A DNA stretch of 64,000 bases from Arthrobacter sp. fls2-241-R2A-200 (GCF_030209745.1 NZ_JARVRJ010000006.1:78071-142070), one strand, 5' to 3'; counted from the first letter of the stretch, positions 1-9,010 are shown. Notes: generated by a model from the sequence alone, not told the origin. Numbers and translations are program-made.

Positions 1-1015
1 CATGGTCGGGATCATCCGCGGCAGCTGACATCCCCACCGGAAAGGCCAATGCCGCGCCGATACCCCACAGCGCCGCGCCTGCACTGCCCAACACCACGTT
101 GTCGGCAAATACAAACAAGGACAGACCCAAAGCGGCCGCGGCCATACTGGCACGAAGGACAGCCACCCGGCCAAACCTATCGATTGCCCTACCGCCAAAG
201 AACCTCATTCCCGTCATCGCGGCGACAAAGAGCGCAAACATCAGCGCGCCCGTGGATTCCGAGACGTTCAGGCCATCCACAGCGGCCTTGGCGATCCAGT
301 CGTTGCCTGCACCTTCGGTGAGTGTCGCACCGAGGACCACGACGCCGATAAGCAGCGTTCTGGAGTCCCGCCAAGCAGAAGGTCCCCGCCTTACGGGGGC
401 ACCGGCGTCGTGCGTTTCCACGGGGGTAGGCAGCCACGGGAGGAAGTACTTCGGTGCTGTCAGGGCCAGGACAACTGCGACTGCCGCAATAACGATCAGG
501 TGCTCGGGCAGGCCGATGCCTGCCTGCGAGAGGCCGGCTCCGATCAGGGCGCCAAGAAAGGCGCCTCCGCTGAACGCGGCATGGAACTGCGGCATGACGG
601 TGCGCTTCAGGCCGTGCTCAACATCGGTGCCTTCGATATTCTGGGCCACGTCCCAGAGGCCTATGCCAATGCCGAAGAAAAACAGGGCCACTGCCGTGCC
701 GGGAATCGATACCGTCATCAGTGAGACGGCGATGGACGCCCCGGCGACGCCGGCCACAACCCCAGCCAAGCGAACGGTGTTGGCAGGGCCCAGCTTGCCC
801 ACCACCCATCCGGCGGAAGGCAACGCCACGAGCGAACCAACAGCGGTACAGAGCAGCAAGGTTCCCATCTGTCCGGACGTGAGGCTGAGCGCGTCCGCGA
901 CAGCGGGAATCCGGGCAGCCCAACTCGCGAAGACGAGGCCGTTGAGGCCAAAGATCAGGAATGTCGCTACCGCAGCGGCGTTCAGGCTGGCGGTGCTTCT
1001 TGAACTGATGGTCAT
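1..1015 (-). CDS. MFS transporter, partial at window edge
   Basis: The reverse strand reads as a hydrophobic protein beginning MTISSRSTAS and continuing as regularly spaced membrane helices. These include a helix with FLIFGLNGLVFASWAARIP and a loop with GKLGPANTVRLAG after helix 2, which is typical of the major facilitator superfamily. About 338 residues are present and the C-terminus lies beyond position 1. The ATG shares its A with the TGA stop of the upstream ABC-F gene (TGATG at 1017-1013), so the two are probably translationally coupled. Many proteins of this kind are annotated as YbjJ-like or fucose-permease-like; the substrate cannot be read from the sequence. A rightward frame over the same bases is its antisense shadow. 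Confidence 0.85.
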   Translation of the reverse strand, partial: MTISSRSTASLNAAAVATFLIFGLNGLVFASWAARIPAVADALSLTSGQMGTLLLCTAVGSLVALPSAGWVVGKLGPANTVRLAGVVAGVAGASIAVSLMTVSIPGTAVALFFFGIGIGLWDVAQNIEGTDVEHGLKRTVMPQFHAAFSGGAFLGALIGAGLSQAGIGLPEHLIVIAAVAVVLALTAPKYFLPWLPTPVETHDAGAPVRRGPSAWRDSRTLLIGVVVLGATLTEGAGNDWIAKAAVDGLNVSESTGALMFALFVAAMTGMRFFGGRAIDRFGRVAVLRASMAAAALGLSLFVFADNVVLGSAGAALWGIGAALAFPVGMSAAADDPDH

Positions 1016-2697
1016 CAGCGGGCACGCTCCACGCGCTTCTCGTCCCACACTGGTTCTTCGGACTCGTAGACCTTGCCATCGGAACCGAAGATCAGGAAGC
1101 GGTCAAAGGACCTCGCAAACCAGCGGTCGTGGGTCACTGCGAGGACCGTCCCCTCGAAAGCGTCGATCGCCCGCTCCAAGGCTTCGCCGGAGTGCAGGTC
1201 CAGGTTGTCAGTGGGTTCGTCCAGCAGCAGGAGAGTGGCACCGGAGAGCTGGAGCAAAAGGATCTGGAATCGTGCCTGCTGGCCACCGGACAGGGAGTCG
1301 TACTTCTGCTCGGACTGCCCGGCGAGGCCGTAGGAGTCAAGGGCGCCGGCAGCAGACTCGCGGGGGAGGCCGGAACGGTGCTCGTCGCCCCGGTGCAGGA
1401 TTTCCAACAAGGTACGTCCCAACAAGTCCGGCCGGACATGTGTCTGGGCAAAGAAACCTGGCCGGATGCGGGCGCCGAGCTTAACGGTGCCTTCGTGCGG
1501 CACCTCAGCGATGACGACGTCGGATACCGGTAGGTGCTCGCGCTCCGGATCGGTGCCTCCGGTGGCCAGCAGCCGGAGGAAGTGGCTCTTCCCGGAACCG
1601 TTGGAGCCCAGTACCCCTACACGGTCTCCGAACCAAATCTCCGTGGAGAACGGCTTCATCAGGCCGGTCAGTTCCAGTTTCTCCGCCACGACAGCACGCT
1701 TTGCCGTTCTGCCGCCCTTGAGGCGCATCTTGACGTTTTGTTCTATGGGTAAGGCCTCTGGCGGCCCCGCTTCGAGGAACTTGGCCAGGCGCGTCTGCGC
1801 CGCCTGGTACCTGTTGGCCATGTCCGAGCGGAACGCAGCCTTGTTCTTGTACATGTTGACGAGTTCCTTGAGCTTGACATGTTCCTCGTCCCAACGCTTC
1901 CGGAGTTCCTCGAAGCGCGCGTTGCGATCCGCCCGGGCCTCGACATAGGAACCAAACCCGCCGCCGTGGATCCACGCGCCGGCGCCATTGATGCCCGGCT
2001 CAAGGGTCACGATGCGACCGGCAGCATTGTTGAGCAGCTCCCGGTCGTGGCTAATGAACAACACGGTCTTTTTTGACTCATTAAGCTTGGACTCGAGCCA
2101 GCGCTTGCCGGGAACGTCCAGGTAGTTGTCCGGCTCGTCAAGGAGCAGAAGCTCATCGGGGCCGGCGAACAGGGCTTCGAGAACCAGCCTCTTTTGCTCT
2201 CCGCCCGACAACGTCGAGGCACGCCGGAACTGGGCTTTATCGAATGGGATGCCGAGTGCGGCCATGCAGACCTCGTCCCACACCGTCTCGACGTCGTACC
2301 CCCCAGCGTCTCCCCAGTCCACGATCGCTTGGGCGTATTTCATCTGGGTGGGTTCGTCGTCGTGCTCCATCATGGCCAGCTCAGCGTCCTCCACCGCCTT
2401 GGCAGCGGCCGCCAGCCCCGCTTGGGCAGTAGAGACCAGAAGGTCACGCACCGTCGATTCGTCGCGAACCTGACCAACGAACTGCCTCATGATGCCCATG
2501 TTGCCTGACCTGCCCACGGCCCCCTCGTCGGGAGTGAGGTCACCGGAAATGATTTTGAACAGCGTGGTCTTCCCTGTTCCGTTGGGCCCGATCAGCGCGG
2601 TTTTAGTACCGTCGGGGACCTTGAATGTCACACCGTTGAGCAGCTGGGTGCCGTCGGAGAGGAAGTAGTCGATGCCGGAAACGTCTATATGGGCCAC
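1015..2697 (-). CDS. ABC-F family ATP-binding protein
   Basis: This 560-residue soluble protein has two ATP-binding cassettes and no membrane helices. Cassette 1 has Walker A GPNGTGKT (37-44), signature LSGGEQ (163-168) and Walker B LLLLDEPD (183-190). Cassette 2 has GSNGSGKS (364-371), LSGGQQ (469-474) and LLLLDEPTDNLD near 490-500. A charged helical linker at about 255-310 (RFEELRKRWD) joins them, as in translation factors of the EttA/YheS class. Such proteins act on ribosomes and some confer ribosomal antibiotic protection. The TGA overlaps the start of an MFS transporter, which would suit a drug-resistance role, but that is inference. A GGGAGG ribosome site precedes the ATG. Confidence 0.92.
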   Translation of the reverse strand: MAHIDVSGIDYFLSDGTQLLNGVTFKVPDGTKTALIGPNGTGKTTLFKIISGDLTPDEGAVGRSGNMGIMRQFVGQVRDESTVRDLLVSTAQAGLAAAAKAVEDAELAMMEHDDEPTQMKYAQAIVDWGDAGGYDVETVWDEVCMAALGIPFDKAQFRRASTLSGGEQKRLVLEALFAGPDELLLLDEPDNYLDVPGKRWLESKLNESKKTVLFISHDRELLNNAAGRIVTLEPGINGAGAWIHGGGFGSYVEARADRNARFEELRKRWDEEHVKLKELVNMYKNKAAFRSDMANRYQAAQTRLAKFLEAGPPEALPIEQNVKMRLKGGRTAKRAVVAEKLELTGLMKPFSTEIWFGDRVGVLGSNGSGKSHFLRLLATGGTDPEREHLPVSDVVIAEVPHEGTVKLGARIRPGFFAQTHVRPDLLGRTLLEILHRGDEHRSGLPRESAAGALDSYGLAGQSEQKYDSLSGGQQARFQILLLQLSGATLLLLDEPTDNLDLHSGEALERAIDAFEGTVLAVTHDRWFARSFDRFLIFGSDGKVYESEEPVWDEKRVERAR

Positions 2698-2758
2698 TGC
2701 CCCATCCTCCCACGGCGACGTATTTGGTACCCGCTTTGATACCCGCCGAACAGCTGAA

Positions 2759-4771
2759 TCAGCCAGCGGCAGTTAGGAACGACTTCAGCAACGGGCCGCT
2801 GGTGGTGGCACCCAAGCCACCGTCTTCCACAAAGACCGCAACCGCCAAGTCACCATGCGTGGCAACAATCCAAGCATGTGTCTTGGGTGGGTTGTCATTG
2901 CCGAATTCCGCAGTTCCGGTCTTCGCACCTACTGGCAGGCCCGGCACCTTGGCTAGGAACCCTGCATGGCCGGAGGTAACAACCGCCCGCATCATGTCAG
3001 CCAAGCCGGCGGCCTCCGCCTTGGTGATCGGTTGGGTGGATGCTGGCGAGGGTGTTGCAGTGGGCGGGGCTGTTGCAGTGGGCGAAGCCGTGGAAGAGGC
3101 GGAGGCACCGGGGCTTTGTGTATTTTGCGCCTGGGTGGCCAAAGCGTCGGCATTCACCACGAGTTGCGGCGAGACGGGAGCGCCGTTGGCCACGGAGGCA
3201 GCCATGACAGCACCGGCGAGCGGGGACAAGAGCACCTTGCCCTGCCCGATCATCGATGCCGCGTGTTCCGTGCCTTCGGCGGCCGCCGGTACCGATCCCA
3301 AGAATGCATCGGCGCCCAGCTTTGGAGCGTCCACGGCCACGCCCAAAGCCTGTGCCGCAGACGCCAACTGCTCCTGGCTCACGGTGTCGCGTTCACTGAT
3401 GAAAGCCGTGTTGCACGAGTGTGCGAAGGCATCGCGAAGCTCTATGGATCCAAGGGAGGTTTCGGGGTACCCCTCGGAGTTCTTGAATGTACGGCCATCC
3501 ACCGTCAGTGTCGGAGTGCACTGCACCTTGGTGTCCGGGGTGGCCCCTTTACGGAACAACGCGAGGGAGTCGACAATCTTGAAAGTGGATCCGGGAGCGT
3601 ACTGGCCCAACATTGCCGTGTTGTAGCCGTTACTGCCCGGACCGGAAGCTGCCGCCAGGACTGCGCCCGTGGACGGCCTTATGGCAACAATGGCCGACGC
3701 CGGCCCGACCCCTGCCAAAGTGTCCTCCGCCAGCTGCTGCAGCTTAAGATCCAGGGTGGTCTTGACGGCGGTTCCGGCAGTGGGAGGTACCGAGAAGAAC
3801 ACCTTGGCCGCCGGAGCCTGCCCCGCGGTCGTAGTCGCGGGCTTGCCCACCACCTCCACGCCGTCCTTCCCGCGCAGGGCGGAATCGTACTTCTGCTCCA
3901 GCCCGCCGGTGCCCGTGGTCTCCCCGGCGCGGAGGGCACCGTTTGACTTCTGGATTTGCTCGGCGCTGGCCTGGCCCACACTACCCAGAACAGCACGCGC
4001 AAACGTGCGTGTCGGCGCCAAGGACAAGGAATCGAGGATGCTTACGCCACCCGGTATTGCAACGATCTTGGCTTCGTTGATGTCGGCGGTGTAGGCACGG
4101 AGAACCAAGCCCTCAACGAAGGCCTGGGGACCGGCCGCTGCCACTTGTTTGGCGTATTCTTCAACGTCGAGTCCCAGAAGTGCAGCCATGGCACGCGCCG
4201 AGGAGTCGACTTGGTCTGCGCCCACCTTGGTCTTGTCGATCCCTACCCGGAAAACCGGGCGGTCCTGCACGATTGGAGCGTCACCGGCACCCAGGATCTG
4301 GCCGCGCGGTGCGGGCACCGTGGTGACAGACAACGTCTCCCCATCGGCCAATTGCGGCGCCAGCATGGCCGGGTTCCACTGCACAGCCCACTTGCCGCCC
4401 GATTTCTTGAGGCTGGCCTGGGAACTGTACTCCCATGCGGCTGAGCCGATGGTCCACGTGTACTTCAGCGGGAAGGTGGCGTTGTCGCCGTCGAGCTTTA
4501 CATCACCGGACGTCACGGACGGCTTGGTTCCCAAACCTTGGAACACGGCCTTAAGTTGATCATTGGCGGCGGACGCTTCCTTGCCATCCACAGCCAACTG
4601 CCCGACGTCGAGCGCTGCCAAAGAGGAAGCGAGCTGTTTGGCCGCCGCGTCCGCGCCAGCACGCGCGTCATCGCAAGCGGAGAGCGACCCTGCCACCGCA
4701 AGGGCTACAAAGCCAAGGACCAGCTTCTTCTGCATTTTGCCGATATGCGACGTTTTCCCCATTTGCGACAT
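2759..4771 (-). CDS. Penicillin-binding lipoprotein with NTF2-like N-domain
   Basis: This 670-residue class B transpeptidase has a lipoprotein signal: a hydrophobic stretch ends in the lipobox LSAC with Cys33. An NTF2-like MecA_N-type domain follows at about 40-150, then a dimerisation region starting PAPRGQILG, then the transpeptidase domain. Catalytic motifs are STFK (395-398), SCN (452-454) and KTG (617-619), so it should be active in peptidoglycan cross-linking outside the membrane. A Ser/Thr/Pro/Ala-rich insert at about 550-580 sits just before the KTG strand. An internal ATG at 4735 would give a more compact signal peptide. The chosen ATG has the better, though weak, ribosome site (ACGGGG). 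The gene appears monocistronic. Confidence 0.9.
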   Translation of the reverse strand: MSQMGKTSHIGKMQKKLVLGFVALAVAGSLSACDDARAGADAAAKQLASSLAALDVGQLAVDGKEASAANDQLKAVFQGLGTKPSVTSGDVKLDGDNATFPLKYTWTIGSAAWEYSSQASLKKSGGKWAVQWNPAMLAPQLADGETLSVTTVPAPRGQILGAGDAPIVQDRPVFRVGIDKTKVGADQVDSSARAMAALLGLDVEEYAKQVAAAGPQAFVEGLVLRAYTADINEAKIVAIPGGVSILDSLSLAPTRTFARAVLGSVGQASAEQIQKSNGALRAGETTGTGGLEQKYDSALRGKDGVEVVGKPATTTAGQAPAAKVFFSVPPTAGTAVKTTLDLKLQQLAEDTLAGVGPASAIVAIRPSTGAVLAAASGPGSNGYNTAMLGQYAPGSTFKIVDSLALFRKGATPDTKVQCTPTLTVDGRTFKNSEGYPETSLGSIELRDAFAHSCNTAFISERDTVSQEQLASAAQALGVAVDAPKLGADAFLGSVPAAAEGTEHAASMIGQGKVLLSPLAGAVMAASVANGAPVSPQLVVNADALATQAQNTQSPGASASSTASPTATAPPTATPSPASTQPITKAEAAGLADMMRAVVTSGHAGFLAKVPGLPVGAKTGTAEFGNDNPPKTHAWIVATHGDLAVAVFVEDGGLGATTSGPLLKSFLTAAG

Positions 4772-4840
4772 TATGCCCCGTTACCACGACAGCTTTATGC
4801 CAAATACGCCTTCAACCATGAAGATGACCAGACTTGCGAG

Positions 4841-5239
4841 CTAGCTGGGGGAACCGATGAGGGTTTGGTCCTGCGCGTCGTCATAAGCGTCACGGGCCTC
4901 CAAAATCGCAGGGACGTGGCTTTCCGCCCATTCGCGCAGCATGGACAACGGCTCCAGGAGGGACATACCTACGGCCGTCAGCTCGTAATCCACTCGCGGC
5001 GGCACTTGGGCATGGACCGTACGCGTGATCAGCCCGTCGCGCTCCAACGTCCGCAACGTTTGAGTCAAGACCTTGGGGGTCACTACGTTGACCATCTTGC
5101 GGAGTTCGGAGAACCGCACCGGCCCGTCGCCGAGGACTTGGATCACCAAGGACGCCCACTTATCGCCAATGCGCTGGAAGATCACACGCGATGGGCAGTT
5201 GGGGTCCATCACGTTGGCAGGAAGGGTGTTGATATCCAC
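4841..5239 (-). CDS. HxlR-family winged-helix regulator
   Basis: This is a small DNA-binding protein of 132 residues from the GTG at 5239. It has the HxlR hallmark CPSRVIFQRIGDKW followed by the winged helix, with FSELRKMVNVVTPKVLTQTL as the recognition region and LERDGLITRTV as the wing. The frame stays open up to 5308, but a longer start would place the palindrome at 5267-5285 inside the coding region and leave 14 bases to the divergent gene. The GTG at 5239 or the ATG at 5209 is therefore preferred. Divergent HxlR regulators commonly control the neighbouring NAD(P)-binding quinone-reductase-like gene and respond to electrophiles. Family is sure; start and ligand are not. Confidence 0.88.
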   Translation of the reverse strand: MDINTLPANVMDPNCPSRVIFQRIGDKWASLVIQVLGDGPVRFSELRKMVNVVTPKVLTQTLRTLERDGLITRTVHAQVPPRVDYELTAVGMSLLEPLSMLREWAESHVPAILEARDAYDDAQDQTLIGSPS

Positions 5240-5266
5240 GAGGTAACTCAGTTTCTTTGAAGCTAT

Positions 5267-5285
5267 CAGTATCGAATAGATACTG
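5267..5285. promoter_or_regulatory. Palindromic operator between HxlR gene and its divergent neighbour
   Basis: CAGTATC-GAATA-GATACTG is a perfect 7-bp inverted repeat with a 5-base spacer. It lies midway between the likely GTG of the HxlR regulator (5239) and the ATG of the divergent gene (5323). HxlR proteins bind as dimers to inverted repeats of about this size in the shared promoter. The palindrome is visible directly; that the HxlR protein is the binder is inferred from position. Confidence 0.65.
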
Positions 5286-5322
5286 TTGTCGTATTGCAAG
5301 CATACCAACCGCTAGGAGAGCA

Positions 5323-5928
5323 ATGAAAATCGCAGTTTACGGCGCAACGGGCATGGTCGGCAGCCAGATCGTCAACGAATCCATCACTCGCGGCCACGAG
5401 GTCACGGCCATCTCCCGCAAGGGTGCGGAGGTTCCCGGAGCTACAGCGCAGGCCGCGGACCAAGCCAACGGGGAGACATTCGCGTCCATAGCAAAGGACC
5501 ACGACGTCGTCGTGCTGGCGACGGGCCCGAGCCGCACCGGCGGGGACCATGGAGAATGGCTCGACGCGATGGCCACTGCCTTCAGCAACGCCGAAGGCAC
5601 CCGACTCATGATCGTCGGCGGCGCCGGCACGCTGGAAATCGACGGCGTTCGACTGCTCGACTCTCCCGATTTCCCCGAGGCCTACAAAGCCGAGGCCACA
5701 ACCGCTGCCAAGGCCCTTGAAGCAGTGAAGCAGAGCCCCGAGACGCTCGATTGGACTGTCCTTGCTCCGGCGCCGGTCATCCAGCCTGGTGAGCGCACCG
5801 GCTCCTACAACGTCGCCAAAGACTCTCCAGCGGGGAGCAGCATCTCTACCCAGGACTATGCAGTAGCCATGCTCGATGAGATTGAGAGCCCCGCGCACCG
5901 GCGCGCCCGCTTCACGGCGGCAAACTAA
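5323..5928 (+). CDS. NAD(P)H-binding Rossmann protein (atypical SDR, YwnB/NmrA-like)
   Basis: This 201-residue protein opens with MKIAVYGATGMVGSQI, a GxTGxxG dinucleotide-binding fold typical of atypical short-chain dehydrogenases. Later it has MIVGGAGTLEI and DWTVLAPAPVIQPGERTG, the pattern of the YwnB/NAD(P)-binding-10 family, and no catalytic YxxxK pair. Many relatives lie beside an HxlR or MarR regulator and bind NADPH in quinone or electrophile stress responses. The start is set by TAGGAGAGCA directly upstream. Its stop overlaps the convergent oxidoreductase stop by four bases. The enzymatic activity is unknown. Confidence 0.88.
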   Translation: MKIAVYGATGMVGSQIVNESITRGHEVTAISRKGAEVPGATAQAADQANGETFASIAKDHDVVVLATGPSRTGGDHGEWLDAMATAFSNAEGTRLMIVGGAGTLEIDGVRLLDSPDFPEAYKAEATTAAKALEAVKQSPETLDWTVLAPAPVIQPGERTGSYNVAKDSPAGSSISTQDYAVAMLDEIESPAHRRARFTAAN

Positions 5929-7370
5929 AGCCCGAGGCCTAGCCCGGGTACCTGCATCTGGAATATGTCTTTGAGGGCATGTTTCGCGGCATGGTACCCG
6001 GGCATCCCCGTGACGCCGGGGCCGGGTGGCGTCGACGACGAACACAAGTACACGCCCTTGACCGGAGTGCGCCAGGGAACGGTGGACACAACTGGCCGCT
6101 TGAGCAAACCGCGCACGTCGACCAGCCCGGCACTGAAGTCTCCACCCACGTAGTTCTCGTTGTACGCGGACAGGTCCGCCGCCGTCGTGGTTTTCGATGC
6201 AACAACAACGTCGCGGAAGCCGGGAGCGTAGTTCTCTATGCGGGCGGTGACTGCCTCAGCCATGTCGACGTCGGACCCCGCCGGTACGTGGCAATAGGTC
6301 CAGAGAATCTGGTGTCCCGCAGGGGCGCGGGTCGGATCAACCACGGACGGCTGGGAGACCAAGACGTAAGGATTGGCAGGGTGCTTGCCCGAGGCCACTT
6401 GGTTTTCTGCCTCGGCGATGGAAGCGCGGGAACCCCCCACGTGCACGGTGCCCGCCTTGGCAAGCCCGGCTGCTTTCCAGGGAACCGGTCCGGACAGGAT
6501 GAAGTCCACCTTGCATGCTGCATTCCCGAAACGGAATGTTTCGAGTGCCTTCCTGTACCTGTCAGGGATTTCCGCTCCGCCCAAGCGGGCAAGCGTTGGC
6601 GGGGCCACGTCCAGGAGGATTGCCCGCGCCGGACGGACTTGGTCGAGGGAGTCCACGCGCTGGTCCGTGTGGATGGTGCCGCCGTGGGCCATGAGGTCCT
6701 CCGCCATCGCATTCGTGATGGACGCCGAGCCGCCAACGGGTACTGCCCAGCCACCTGAGTGCGCGAGGACTCCCAGTAGGAGACCTGCCCCGGTTGCGCT
6801 GAGGGAAGGCAGTGCTGAGACGGCGTGGGCCATGACTCCAGTGATCAGTGCAGGTGCTGCCTCTTCGCGAAAACGCCGGTTCCAGAATGGTGTGCCTTGA
6901 TCGAACGTGGCAAGCCCGAATCGGATAGCGCCCAAGGGATCCCGGGGTAGTCGGAGCAGCTGGTTGGACGTCAGGTCCACCACGCCCTCCACATGTTCCA
7001 GGATCGGGCCCATCAACCGCTTGTACGCCGGACCGTCTGCTCCAAGCTCCGCCGCCGTCCGCTCCAGCGATTGAAATGCCAGCGCCGCTCCACCGACATC
7101 CAAAGGCGCCCCGTGCTGAACCTCGGGCACACGCAGCTCGACGCGATCGACAAGGTCGAAAGAGCGGAAGAACGGCGATGCCAAGGCCATCGGGTGGACG
7201 GCCGAACAAATGTCATGGAGATGCCCGGGCTCGATCAATTCCGTGGTCCGGGTGCCTCCTCCGATGGTCGCCCCGGCCTCGTAGACATGCACGTCCAACC
7301 CCGCGCGTGCCATGACGAGCGCTGCGGCAAGACCATTGGGACCGGAACCGACGACGGCGACATCAACCAT
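5925..7370 (-). CDS. FAD/NAD(P)-dependent oxidoreductase, phytoene-desaturase-like
   Basis: This 481-residue flavoprotein has the N-terminal dinucleotide fold VGSGPNGLAAALVMARAG followed by a Glu (VYEAG) that contacts the FAD ribose. The C-terminal motif is GVYLCSSSTPPGPGVTGMPG, the FAD-binding end of phytoene desaturase and PYROXD2-like proteins. No carotenoid genes are adjacent, so a carotenoid role is not supported here. Its start overlaps the end of the upstream GT87-like gene by eight bases, suggesting co-transcription. Family is firm; substrate is unknown. Confidence 0.88.
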   Translation of the reverse strand: MVDVAVVGSGPNGLAAALVMARAGLDVHVYEAGATIGGGTRTTELIEPGHLHDICSAVHPMALASPFFRSFDLVDRVELRVPEVQHGAPLDVGGAALAFQSLERTAAELGADGPAYKRLMGPILEHVEGVVDLTSNQLLRLPRDPLGAIRFGLATFDQGTPFWNRRFREEAAPALITGVMAHAVSALPSLSATGAGLLLGVLAHSGGWAVPVGGSASITNAMAEDLMAHGGTIHTDQRVDSLDQVRPARAILLDVAPPTLARLGGAEIPDRYRKALETFRFGNAACKVDFILSGPVPWKAAGLAKAGTVHVGGSRASIAEAENQVASGKHPANPYVLVSQPSVVDPTRAPAGHQILWTYCHVPAGSDVDMAEAVTARIENYAPGFRDVVVASKTTTAADLSAYNENYVGGDFSAGLVDVRGLLKRPVVSTVPWRTPVKGVYLCSSSTPPGPGVTGMPGYHAAKHALKDIFQMQVPGLGLGL

Positions 7371-8838
7371 TGCTGCTAACCTCCGTTGCTGGGCTGCTTG
7401 AGCGGCGACCGTGGATCACGAACCGACCGATCACGAACCGGTCGTCAGCGCCGTCGAAAGGACCGCCGTGCGGGTCATCCTGGCCGCCGACCCTGATCGG
7501 GTCGTTGGATGGGTTCCAGATTTCCAACGCCACGCGCGCCATGAGATAAGCGGTGGCAACCATGTGCAGAACCACGGCCAACACGTAGTAGGACATGTCG
7601 ATATTGTGCTGCGCCGCACCGCCGCTCGTGGCTTGGCCGAGATACATCCAGATGGCCGCCCAGTGGAGTCCCTCGGCCGCCTGCCAGATCAGGAAGTCAC
7701 GCCAGCGCGGCCGGGCCAGGGCGAGAAGCGGAATCAGCCAGATAACGAACTGCGGCGAATAGACCTTATTGGTCAGGATCAAGGCGGCCACAATCAGGAA
7801 AGCCAGTTGGGCCAACCGGGGACGGCGCGGCGCGGCCAAGGCCAGGGCTCCAATGAAGGCGCACGCCAGCAGGAACAAGGACAGCGCCAACACGTTGATG
7901 GTCCCCGCATCGATCTGTCCGCCATGAAGCCGATCCGCAACGAGGTTGTAAGCGAACCACGGTGAGCTGTAACCGGCCGGACGGTCGCGCGTAAACGCGA
8001 AGAAATAACCCCACCCGGAGGGATTTATGGCTGCAATGGGGAGGTTCACGGCCAGCCACGCGGCCAGCGTTGCACCGGCGGTGACCAGGAACGTCCGCAG
8101 CTTGCCGGTCCGCAGCGCTAGAACGAGAATGGCGCCAAGGATCAAGAGCGGGTACAGCTTGGTGGCAGCCCCAAGGCCAAAACAAACGCCGGCCAAAAGG
8201 ACTTTGTCCCGTGCGAAAAAGTACATCCCCAGAGCCAGGAGCCCCACGGCCCACATGTCCCAGTTGATGAAACCAGCCAAGACTATTCCGGGTGCCAGAG
8301 CTACCATCGCAGCATCCCACGGGCGGTGCCTATTGATCCGGGCAGTGAGAAGTACCGTGACAATCCACACCGCGACGATCAGCGTTGCGTTGACATCGAA
8401 GTAGCCAAGGACTCGGTCATCGCCGGTACCGTGGCCGGGAACCAGGAGCGCCGTCACCCCGGCAACAATTCCCATCAGGACCGGGTATTCGAACTGACTA
8501 CCCTGGGTGAAGAAGGGAAAAGCGCCGTCGCCGAGGCCACGGTTACGGAAGAGCTCAGGGAAGTCCGAATAGCAGGTGGCGTAGAACTGATCCGGGGTGT
8601 GCCAGCCGTTTACCCGGCAATAGTCCTTGGTCAATACCGCCACGAGGGCGGCGACCACCGTCAGGATAATAAGGACCAACTCGATGCGGAACAGGCCGGG
8701 GGAGATCCTGCCAGGCGACGCGTGCCTCCCCAGGGGACCACCCACAAGCTCCGTGAAATTACGGAGCAGGGGGTCGCTGCGACTGGGAACCACAAAGCGG
8801 GCACGTTGAGGTTGGCTGCGCGGCTTGGTCTGCTGCAT
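7363..8838 (-). CDS. GT87-like polytopic mannosyltransferase (DUF2029)
   Basis: This membrane protein has about ten predicted helices after a basic N-terminal tail starting MQQTKPRSQP. Features of the GT87/DUF2029 family (polyprenol-phosphate-mannose-dependent alpha-mannosyltransferases) include an early loop DYCRVNGWHTPDQF, the segment GAATKLYPLLILG and the late KVYSPQFVIWLIPLL. In actinobacteria such enzymes build lipomannan or related glycolipids. The frame is open further upstream, but that region contains the separate 46-residue ORF with its own ribosome site, so the ATG at 8838 is preferred. The gene ends inside the oxidoreductase start. The donor and acceptor are inferred from the family only. 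Confidence 0.85.
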   Translation of the reverse strand: MQQTKPRSQPQRARFVVPSRSDPLLRNFTELVGGPLGRHASPGRISPGLFRIELVLIILTVVAALVAVLTKDYCRVNGWHTPDQFYATCYSDFPELFRNRGLGDGAFPFFTQGSQFEYPVLMGIVAGVTALLVPGHGTGDDRVLGYFDVNATLIVAVWIVTVLLTARINRHRPWDAAMVALAPGIVLAGFINWDMWAVGLLALGMYFFARDKVLLAGVCFGLGAATKLYPLLILGAILVLALRTGKLRTFLVTAGATLAAWLAVNLPIAAINPSGWGYFFAFTRDRPAGYSSPWFAYNLVADRLHGGQIDAGTINVLALSLFLLACAFIGALALAAPRRPRLAQLAFLIVAALILTNKVYSPQFVIWLIPLLALARPRWRDFLIWQAAEGLHWAAIWMYLGQATSGGAAQHNIDMSYYVLAVVLHMVATAYLMARVALEIWNPSNDPIRVGGQDDPHGGPFDGADDRFVIGRFVIHGRRSSSPATEVSSNG

Positions 8839-8869
8839 GGGTCCGAGCTTACCGTCACGTAACCCGGCA

Positions 8870-9010
8870 TCAGCGGATGAGTCCCAACTGGTGCAAGGCA
8901 ACGTAGACGTCTTCACGGCGCTGGTCGAGTAATTTGTCATTGAATAGGGTGCGTTCCTTACGAGCTGTGACGGTCTTGAAGAAACGCATGTCTTCGGGGC
9001 GTTTTCGCAT
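8870..9010 (-). CDS. Small basic ORF, 46 residues, unknown function
   Basis: A short frame starts at the ATG 9010-9008 behind an almost ideal ribosome site, AAGGAGGTGAACT, which is the strongest in its neighbourhood. The product starts MRKRPEDMRFFKTVTARK and ends YVALHQLGLIR, is rich in Arg, Lys and Asp/Glu, and has no membrane segment or signal peptide. It ends 31 bases before the GT87-like gene, so the two are probably one transcript. I do not recognise the family. Codon use is ordinary for the region. The ribosome site is the main evidence that it is real. Confidence 0.6.
   Translation of the reverse strand: MRKRPEDMRFFKTVTARKERTLFNDKLLDQRREDVYVALHQLGLIR

Noticed and set aside
99..1484. 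A long rightward frame of 461 codons
   Set aside because: It lies antisense to the MFS and ABC-F genes, has no recognisable motif and reflects GC-rich third positions of the genes opposite.
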